Assembly (NCBI GenBank): GCA_019454045.1
Contig: SKCR01034808.1
Coordinates: 89,469-153,468, forward strand
Origin: Zanthoxylum bungeanum
Lineage: Eukaryota > Streptophyta > Magnoliopsida > Sapindales > Rutaceae
Length of the DNA: 64,000 nt
Direction of reading: 5' to 3'
Position 1 is the first letter of the stretch. Each line of letters begins with the position of its first letter. The position numbers and the translations under genes are program-made. Below the pieces are notes generated by a model that was not told the origin of the DNA, did not search any database, and was given only the letters and a program-made list of their open reading frames with translations. Positions 56,822 to 64,000 of the stretch are shown here, in pieces.

Positions 56822-58356
56822 TTAGGCCGCCTTGGCCCCCTGGTCAATGTACTCATTTAGATAGCCGTTTTGTGCTAGGTTTTCCATCTTCTCTTGCAGG
56901 TCCCTACAACCTTCCGCCGAGTGTCCCCTCATGTTATGATGCACACAATAATGTTTCTCATTCTTCTTTTCCATAAGATACTTTCTCAGATCGGGCTCCA
57001 TCAAGAGGCCCATACCTTGAATTTCCTTCACGATCTGAGCCATCGACTTGTTCAAAGGTGTATACCCTGCTCATCCGGCCACATGATTTACTTGTACCTG
57101 AGCTCTCCTCTCTTGTGGCACATTACTGGGAGGCACCGGCATGAACTCCATTTTTCTGGGAGGAAGATTCCTCAACTCTCCATACGGCCTCCGCGACATC
57201 TCCGACCTCTGTATTTTTTCCTTCTGAGCCTCTCCATTTCGGGCGGTCTTCTCATATTCCTCCATTAAAACAAACTTTCTAGCCAACTCCAGAGCAGTGG
57301 CGTAGTCTGGTACGTCCTGGAACCTCAAGTGAGTCCACAATCTCCCGACTTTTAGGGCTCCCTTGAGACTTTCCAGAGCCTCCGTTGACTCATAGGCCCC
57401 GACCTCGAGTACCATGATGTGGTATCTTTCAATAAAGCTCTTCAGGGACTCATCATCTCCATGTTTCATCAGTCTCAGCTCTCCCACCGTCTTCTTTGGG
57501 ACACACGCTCCTTTGAAGTGCCGGATAAAAGACTTCCTAAGTTGAGAGAAACTGCTAATGCTTCCCGGGGTTAGACTTCTAAACCACAAGATCGCATGCC
57601 CGCCCAGGGTTAAAGGGAACACCCTGCAGATGGCTTCTCCCACCATTCCATGTACTTCCATTAATATGACAAAACTCTCAATGTGAGACTTAGGATCAGT
57701 GTGACCCCTGTATAAATTTATAGACGACATCGTGAACCGCCTAGGAAACTCTGCTAACATGATTTCTTTCGTAAAGGGAGATGCCATCTCCCCGTCCTGA
57801 CCATCCCATTTTCCTGCCTTTAGATTTTCCTCCCACTTTTTCATTTCCTTTCTAAACCATGATTTCATATGGTTATCAGTATCATCATGTTGCTTCCCCC
57901 GAACATCCTCACGTCTGCTGCCCCGAACACGACGTGCGCTATGGCTAGATACCTCTCGCTCCCCTCTTCCGTATCTCCTATCTTCTCCCTTCTTTGAACG
58001 TGGGCTATTACTTGAAGTTTCAGGCGTTCGTCTCTCTTCTTCTTCCCCCACATTCTTTCCGCTAGCGGGGCTCTTGATATCACCACTGACCTCACCCTCT
58101 GTGGCTCATTCCTCCCGGATTCATCGTCACCACTTAGGTTTACCACCATTTTCCCTTCCGCTATCTCATTTCTCCTCCGACTTGGACCAGCCTCCAATCT
58201 TTCATTATTCGCTTTTTCCAGCCTTTCCATCTTCTCCAGCATGGCCTTCATGAGTGTCTGGTTTTCCTCCCTATCCTTTCGCATGCTCTCCTCTATTTTT
58301 TCCATCCACTCTGTTGTTGAACTCTCCGACGACCTATGATTCCCATCTTCCGCCAT
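56822..58356 (-). pseudogene. TE-D gag
   Basis: The ATG at 58356 (MAEDGNHRSS) is about 30 bp from the primer site. An N-terminal coiled coil (MLEKMERLEKANNERLEAG) leads to a frameshift near 58040. The 326-codon frame then holds the gag domain: FTMSSINLYRGHTDPKSHIE, HAILWFRSLTPGSISSFSQL and RKSFIRHFKGACVPKKTVGE. A stop near 57068 separates the C-terminal part with CVHHNMRGHSAEGC, a zinc-knuckle-like motif. Three pieces in two frames show decay. Confidence 0.87.
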
Positions 58357-58387
58357 CGTCTTACCACACTATTTGCTTTTTGCTTTT

Positions 58388-58405
58388 TCCACACAGACGG
58401 CGCCA
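58388..58405 (-). promoter_or_regulatory. TE-D primer-binding site
   Basis: Minus strand TGGCGCCGTCTGTGTGGA, two bases from the 5' LTR. It shares TGGCGCC with the other gypsy elements here but differs from TE-A/TE-B and TE-F downstream. I cannot name the tRNA with confidence. Confidence 0.75.
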
Positions 58406-58407
58406 AC

Positions 58408-59358
58408 TATTGAAGGGTGATTTTCGTCCCAGGGGCAGTTTCGAGATAACTCACCCAAGACAATCCTCCTTCAACCTTGAATTTGTTTGGTTATGGGGAG
58501 ACCAAAAGCAAATTTGGCAAAAAATAAGATACATACAAGAAATCGAAAAAAAAATGTTTAACGTGGTTCGGTGGAACTTATCCAGCCTACATCCACGGTC
58601 ACAAAGTGGGGTGGGGGCTTATTTTATTACCAAACCGAGCTCGGCCGACCTGTTTTAGTGAGGTTCTAAAGAAACCGAGCAGGTTGTTCTCCTTCAATAT
58701 TTCTTACAAAATTGCTCTCAAATGGGAATTTTCGTAACCTTTACAAATGTGATCAACTTTCCCTTATATACTAATGGATATTCAATACTGTTTCCATATC
58801 TTTGTGACGTCAGCCCCGCAGGTCTGCGGATTTCCGGCGATTCGACAGGTTCTCTTCCCCAATCTGCCATTGCCGAAAGTAAAACCTACTCTCTAATTTC
58901 CTGTCACATCATGCCGTAAAAATACATTGTCAGACCTTTTCATTAATGATAACAGCCTGTCGAATTTCGAATGTGAGAGTTTTGGAGGGAAAAATCTAAC
59001 TGCTCTGATCCCACGTCGGTCTTCAAGAGGTCGGTCAGACAACGAGCTGAACTGCCTCAGCTATTACCGAACTGACCTAAAATACCCGAGCTCACTATCC
59101 CGATCCTGGGAGAAGGTAGAAATGAACCGAGCTACCAGACTATTTTGGTCGATCTCGGCTCTGATGTTGTCGGCCTTTAAGAATTGAATCATGTTGTGTT
59201 CTCTGGTCGGTCAAATCTGAGAGATTGTGCCCGGACTCCACGCCGGGTTGAAGAACGAAATCTATCCTCTGATCCCCGGTCCTCCGGATGAGTAAAACTT
59301 CTTTTTCTGCCCTTACCGAACTACTCAGAAACCTTAGCCGCAGAAGTCCCCATCAACA
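58408..59358 (-). repeat. TE-D 5' LTR (951 bp)
   Basis: From TATTGAAGGG (first base pair mutated from TG) to CATCAACA, followed by the AAATC target copy. It contains the intact site that S5 occupies in the other LTR. Confidence 0.93.
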
Positions 59359-59363
59359 AAATC

Positions 59364-60984
59364 TATTTTTTCTAATTTATTTTATTTAATTATCTGTTAG
59401 CATTGATTATGAATTAAAAAAATTAACAATAACTGAAATTTAAAATTTGCCTAGTAATTATAATTTATTCTTTTAAGTTACAATTAGGGTATTAAAACCA
59501 AGACTACTCCCTATTTTCAAAGTCTCTGGCTTGGTGAGAATTATGTTTTTGAGTTGAGAAATATGGTCAAGAAAAATATAACTTCCACAAACACATGAAT
59601 GAATGAATAAGCATCTTGTCCTTGTCAATCTTGTGTGGAAGCTCTTTTTTCCTTCCTTTAACCCCCACTCTTCATAACTTTTTTCTTTTTTCTTTTTAAT
59701 CAAATATGCTCTATATATTTCTCTGCTTCTCTTCTGAAAGCTTCTCTGTGTAACATCATGATATGGGCAACATTATTAAGTACCTTGCTTGAGAGCCGCA
59801 GAGAAACCAGCATAAGTAGCAATATTGCTTCTGTAAAACATAGATACCCAACTATGTCTAGATAACTATCTTCTGTTTCTAACCTGATGCTTCAGAATAT
59901 GAATCACTGATCAGTACCAGATGCTTCAGAAAGAAGCTGAATATCAGAAAAGAATGCCACAAAAAGTGTTATTATTGATTTGTTGAGATACCGAGCATAT
60001 ATTTTGGGTGTAAGTATACCAATCGGTTTTGTACAAAATCGATTGAGACAATATTTTTCTGGGCTTGTTTTATCCTAGGGACGGCAGGGCTGACATACTG
60101 CTAGCACAAATTTTGGGAAGAACCGCGAAACGTCTTAAAGAGAGCAACCTAATCCGCGATTCAAGCCAACTTCAATTCTATATCCCTGATGAACGGTAAT
60201 ATCTTTCTTATTTGTGCAAATTGTTATAACATTATCTTATAAAATGTAACTCTTATAGGGGATATATGAGAGGTGTCACTTTAATTTTATTTTTTAAGCA
60301 TTTTATTTTTGATTTTTAGTATTATTAAGTAATATTTTATTGATAATTAAATCTTAAAGAAAAAAATTGTTATGGTTTTTATATTGTATTACTAATGTAC
60401 ATATCATCATGTAAGTCTTATAAATTTTTTAAAAATAATTAACAAGAAAATTTTATTAATTAACTTTTAATAATGATGTAAGAGTGTTAATAAATTGTTT
60501 ATGAGAAGAGTAAGTATATAAAAAAAATTCAAAAAAATGAGATTTTTCCTTTGATTTTTTGACTTAGGGGAGTGTTAAGCAGTTAAGGTATTAAGAAAAT
60601 AATGAGCAAGTAGCAAATGACATAAATCTTACAAGGGAAAGTGAAAATTTCCCTTATTGATATTCGTATACTAAAACCAATAATTTTGAAGAAATAGTAT
60701 CATTTTTTTGGGTAACCAATGTTCGTTTTATAATAAAAATTTTTAAATTAAGATATAGAATCAGTCATAATAATCAATTTTGTTGTAAAATATGTTTCGA
60801 AAATAATAAACATATAGAATACAAAAACGAAGAATCAATGAAAATAACTATCAATCTATCATTATATTTGCCAAAATCCACTTTTAGCTAAGTTGATGTG
60901 ATAATTTTGTGAAAGTAGTAAGATTTGGTTCAGATTTTGCTTGTTTTGTAATCAAGTTGTGGTGGGTTATTTGGTTCATGTCCT
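59364..60984. other. Intergenic DNA right of TE-D
   Basis: Continuation of the sequence left of 38048. No gene recognised. The patch 60050-60200 is less AT-rich and may be a relic of an older repeat. Short ORFs have no recognisable domain. Confidence 0.5.
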
Positions 60985-61087
60985 CAAGGGGCGTAATTTG
61001 GTGGTGTAGGGTTCAAAATTTCATTTTGAGGTCCTAGGTTTGAATTATTTTTTGTAAGAACCTGGGATAGTCGGGGATTTTACCTAC
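60985..61087 (+). mobile_element. SINE copy 3, head only, cut by TE-F
   Basis: GTAATTTGGTGGTGTAGGGTTCAAAATTTC and TCCTAGGTTTGAATT (A- and B-box-like), then CCTGGGATAGTCGGGGATTTTACC. It stops exactly at the TE-F LTR start (61088). The rest should lie beyond TE-F, outside the window. Confidence 0.6.
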
Positions 61088-62269
61088 TGATGAGCGGAAA
61101 ATATATCAATATTTACCGCCCCTTTTATTTAATATTTTGTTTGGTTTCTCGGGTTTGATGAACGTTTTGATGTGTTTTAGTTTATTTTGCAGATAAAATA
61201 ATATTGGGACTTAATGAAATCATTTAGGACGAAATATGGGTCAAATAAGGGCAAAAATTGGACTTGACATATTAATTTTGGAGATTGGAAACTTGAAAGG
61301 CGTTTTAACGAAGTGCAGTTTTGGAAATTCCAATTTTGTGCATCTGTCGTAATTTGGGCATAACATTTTACTCCGATATCGGATTGAGCTGATTCAAGTT
61401 CCAGATTAAAGAAGACTCAAAGATCTATAGCTTTGAAAGACAAAATAATTTCGAATTCTGAAGATTTCATACCCGAAATTGATGAACCAACCAGAAGTAT
61501 GTTGTGTGTAATTATTAAAGTCACTTTCAATCATTTTCAAAGCAAAAAATAAATTAATAAATAAATAATAAAAATTATCAAATCATCACCAAACATGATA
61601 AGAGATTAGTGGAGCAAATAATAATGGATTTGGTGGAGCAATTAGTGGAGCAATTAGTGGAGCAATTAATAATTGATTTGGTGGATGATTTGATGGAGGC
61701 AAAATTTTGCCTATAAATACCAAGCCATTTCATTTGTAAAATTCATACTTTCTTCTAAGGAATTCCTTAAGAATACTAAGAAGATTGTATCTTGTTTGTT
61801 TATTTATACCTTTCAGTAATTAATTTCCGCTTTCGCACTTTCTTTTCTTTACTTTTCAGTTTTACTTTCCGTAATTTACTTTTACGCACAATACTTTTCT
61901 TTTTTTAATTTCCAGTTATTACTTTTCAGTAATGAGGAGGTAACTCCCTTTTGCTGGGGTAAAAGGTAAAACTTTTATTACTAATATTTAGATTAATCTC
62001 CCTTAATTATAATATATAAACTAGTTAAAACCTGATTTAACGAGGATACCGCCATATTGATCGGTTGGTAATTATTTAAATTGGTTTTAACCTGACTAAA
62101 CTGGATACCGCCTGATTGGTCGGTTGGTAATTAATTATTAATTTGACTTAATCTGGATACCGCCTATATGGCTGGTTGGTAATTATCATGCAAAGTTAAT
62201 ATATGATATTAAGGGAGATATCTAAAATAAAAGTAATAAAAGTGGATCATTTTACCTAATCATTTTCTT

Positions 62270-62480
62270 TTATTGTACTTTTACTTTATTTACTTTTCAG
62301 CAATTTACTTTCAGCATTTACTTTTTAGCAATTTACTTTCAGCATTTACTTTCAGCATTTACTTTTCAGCAATTTACTTTCAGCATTTACTTTCAGCATT
62401 TAATTTTCAGTATTTAATTTCAGCATTTACTTTCCGTCATTTACTTTTCAGCAATTTACTTTCAGCATTTTACTTTATGT
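62270..62480. repeat. Short tandem repeat in the TE-F LTR (TTTACTTTCAGCA)
   Basis: About 14 copies of an 11-14 bp unit, the reverse complement of the array in S2. Copy number differs between family members. Confidence 0.85.
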
Positions 62481-63269
62481 CTTTTATTTTATTTAAGTTT
62501 TTACTACCGTAAATATGTGTCGTAACTAAGCCAGTTATCTGGGGTTGTGATGAAATCCAATATCACCGGTTTATAAGGGGTTATTTTATAGTTTGGGTAA
62601 TTTAAAGGTTTACTTATTAAGTCTTAAGCTTAATGCTTCTTGTTGTCTGATCACCAATAAGATTGATGTGGTAAATCTAAAATGAACTAGACATAGAGAT
62701 TTTAGGTTTCAGCTTTAGACTTAATAGCCCACGATCTTCCTTGAGGATAGATAACCCTTTAATAGATTTCCTTACAGGATAGACATATACCTGTCGGGCG
62801 GGGGTAGCCATAATTGGAACTTAAACTTAATGAATCCAAATAATTTGGTTGACATAGATATATGGTTCATTGGGTTAAACTGAGTATTTGCGTCTGACCA
62901 TCGACATAAGCTTTTGCATAATTTCGTGTTCCAAGTTAGTAAACTGATTTATTACACAAACATAAAATAATCACTTCATCTTTTAAAAGATATTAGAATG
63001 ATTCACAACCCTAGATCTTTGTGTCTTTTGTTATTTTCCTTAGTATTTTCTTTTGTCTTTTTATTTATTTATTTATTTTGCAAAACTACAATCAACAAAA
63101 TCAATCAAGTAATCATTCTCTTCACCCTCAATTAGATATTTATAAATAAATAGATTCAATAATTAATAACAACAATAGGAATTAAGTCCTCGTGGGATCG
63201 ATATTTTTATACTACTTGAACGATACATGCGTTTGCGTTATACGTGTGTGTTTACGCCGGTCAAGTTTT

Positions 63270-63287
63270 AGGCGCCGTTGCCGGGGA
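63270..63287 (+). promoter_or_regulatory. TE-F primer-binding site (tRNA-Asp type)
   Basis: AGGCGCCGTTGCCGGGGA differs at one base from TGGCGCCGTTGCCGGGGA, the complement of the plant tRNA-Asp(GUC) 3' end. It starts six bases after the LTR. Confidence 0.8.
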
Positions 63288-63385
63288 CTTATTTTTCTTG
63301 AGTTATTAATTTTGAAGCTATCTAATTTACTTGTATCTAATTTTCTTATCTGTAATTTTTATTTCTTTCTTTTATTTCAGGTGGT

Positions 63386-64000
63386 TGAAAAATGGAACAA
63401 TATTGAGAGATTGAAAGATTACGAGCCTTACAAGAAGATACACCCCACATCTAGGAGCAACAGTCCGGTTTTCTGAAGCCTGTTGCCCAACCCAACGACT
63501 ATCACTGGATGCCAGAACCAAGCAATACTACATTTGCTCAACAGAACGTAATGAGGAGATGTGACATATGTAATGGTAACCACCCGAGAGATTATTGCGA
63601 GTACAACTACAATCCAGAGTGGCAGAGCTATCGAAATCCTTCATGGTACGAAGAACCATCACATTTTCCATCTTATTCCACCATCCTACAATGATCTTCA
63701 TCAACAATCAGAACAATCAGAAGAAGATCAGATGATTGACATGCTCAAAGATGTGTTCAAGAAACGAGATGAAAAGTTGGATACAATGCTTGAAACATTC
63801 CAGAATCAACTCGAAAGTATTCAGAGTCAAACAGAATCCATACATAGAATAACAGATCAGATCAGACAATTAATAGAAAACCAGAACTTCATACTCAAGA
63901 AGCATTTTTAGATGACACTGATGAAGCCTTCGAGTACCCAGAGATCCACAATGACACCTTAACAGAGGAGGAGGTTGAGCAGTATCAACAACCAGAGGTA
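63386..64000 (+). pseudogene. TE-F gag-like region, degraded and incomplete
   Basis: After a TTTATTTCAG that could be a splice acceptor, the frames read VVEKWNNIERLKDYEPYKK (stop at 63474-63476), then a 61-codon frame with CDICNGNHPRDYCEYN, a zinc-knuckle-like C-C-H-C motif. A shifted frame follows with MIDMLKDVFKKRDEKLDTML and QLESIQSQTESIHRITDQIR, a coiled coil. A further acidic stretch reaches the edge. The parts suggest one gag-like protein broken by at least two frameshifts. The family is uncertain. Confidence 0.5.

Larger units (their letters stand above)
38053..59358 (-). mobile_element. TE-D: Ty3/gypsy LTR retrotransposon, Tat-like, carrying two nested insertions
   Basis: The 5-bp duplication AAATC (38048-38052 and 59359-59363) flanks LTRs at both ends. 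The right (5') LTR is 951 bp. The left (3') LTR is also exactly 951 bp after removing solo LTR S5 and one copy of its GAAAT duplication. Minus-strand order is primer site, gag, zinc knuckle, protease, reverse transcriptase, RNase H, second RNase H, integrase, then a 3' zone with 44-, 119- and 130-bp repeats. TE-E splits the integrase. LTRs differ by roughly 5-7% over the first 400 bp by eye. Stops, frameshifts and catalytic changes make the copy inactive. Confidence 0.93.
61088..64000 (+). mobile_element. TE-F: Ty3/gypsy-type element, 5' LTR and start of internal region (cut by the window edge)
   Basis: The LTR runs from TGATGAGCGG (61088) to CGCCGGTCA (63263), 2176 bp, followed by a primer site at 63270. 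The same LTR family gave solo LTRs S2 and S4. The left target copy would be CCTAC (61083-61087). The long LTR, the tRNA-Asp primer site and the Cys/His gag motif suggest an Athila-like element, but the pol genes are outside the window. Confidence 0.85.

Noticed and set aside
63230..63290. A tRNA-Asp gene suspected from GGCGCCGTTGCCGGGGA
   Set aside because: Only the 18 bases complementary to the tRNA 3' end are present, next to an LTR; it is a primer-binding site, not a tRNA gene.

Overview
This is a gene-poor, AT-rich stretch of a plant nuclear genome, most likely a dicot. The evidence is plant-type LTR retrotransposons with gag-pol remnants on the minus strand, tRNA-derived SINEs, MITE-like elements, and one small gene with a plant TATA box and a CT-rich leader. 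There are no bacterial operons, CRISPR arrays or phage genes. I could not identify the species, and no tRNA or rRNA gene was recognised.

Layout. (1) 1-16646: a Ty3/gypsy element with a dual RNase H, as in the Tat group (TE-A, minus strand, 3' LTR beyond the left edge). It carries a spliced extra ORF on the opposite strand and a 100-bp tandem repeat in its 3' region. Its integrase is split by TE-B (3645-10868), a related element without gag-pol, flanked by a 5-bp GTGTC duplication. TE-B contains an LTR-LTR junction and arrays of 77-79 bp and 131-138 bp repeats. (2) 18619-24648: TE-C, two homologous LTR-like arms around about 450 bp, each arm split by another solo LTR. (3) 25377-27560: two more degraded LTRs. 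(4) 28436-30400: a SINE, then the only convincing host gene (135 codons at 29667-30074). (5) 30400-35853: AT-rich intergenic DNA with two MITE-like elements and a SINE fragment. (6) 35854-37783: a solo LTR carrying a GC-rich island with six CACGTG boxes. (7) 38053-59358: TE-D, a second dual-RNase-H Ty3/gypsy element (minus strand) flanked by AAATC. Its 3' LTR holds a 2.5-kb solo LTR (S5, flanked by GAAAT). Its integrase holds TE-E (44368-53753, flanked by AGCTA), a copia-type element with 2.6-kb LTRs and no recognisable coding sequence. (8) 59364-61087: intergenic DNA and a SINE head. (9) 61088-64000: TE-F, 5' LTR, a tRNA-Asp-type primer site and the start of a gag-like region, cut by the window edge.

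The pol genes of TE-A and TE-D are broken by stops, frameshifts and catalytic substitutions, so neither can encode its own proteins. TE-B looks youngest: its full LTRs are all 630 bp and nearly identical although it codes for nothing, so it must have been mobilised in trans. TE-A and TE-B share the primer site, the sequence just after it, the LTR 3' half and a 3' repeat family, so they are best read as an autonomous-type and a non-autonomous member of one lineage.

The most interesting items are the end-joined dimer structure of TE-B, the antisense spliced ORF of TE-A, a candidate leader intron shared by the TE-A and TE-B LTRs, the G-box array in one solo LTR, and a hairpin with paired substitutions in a copia-type LTR family. 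I did not find a clearly new functional system beyond these transposon features.
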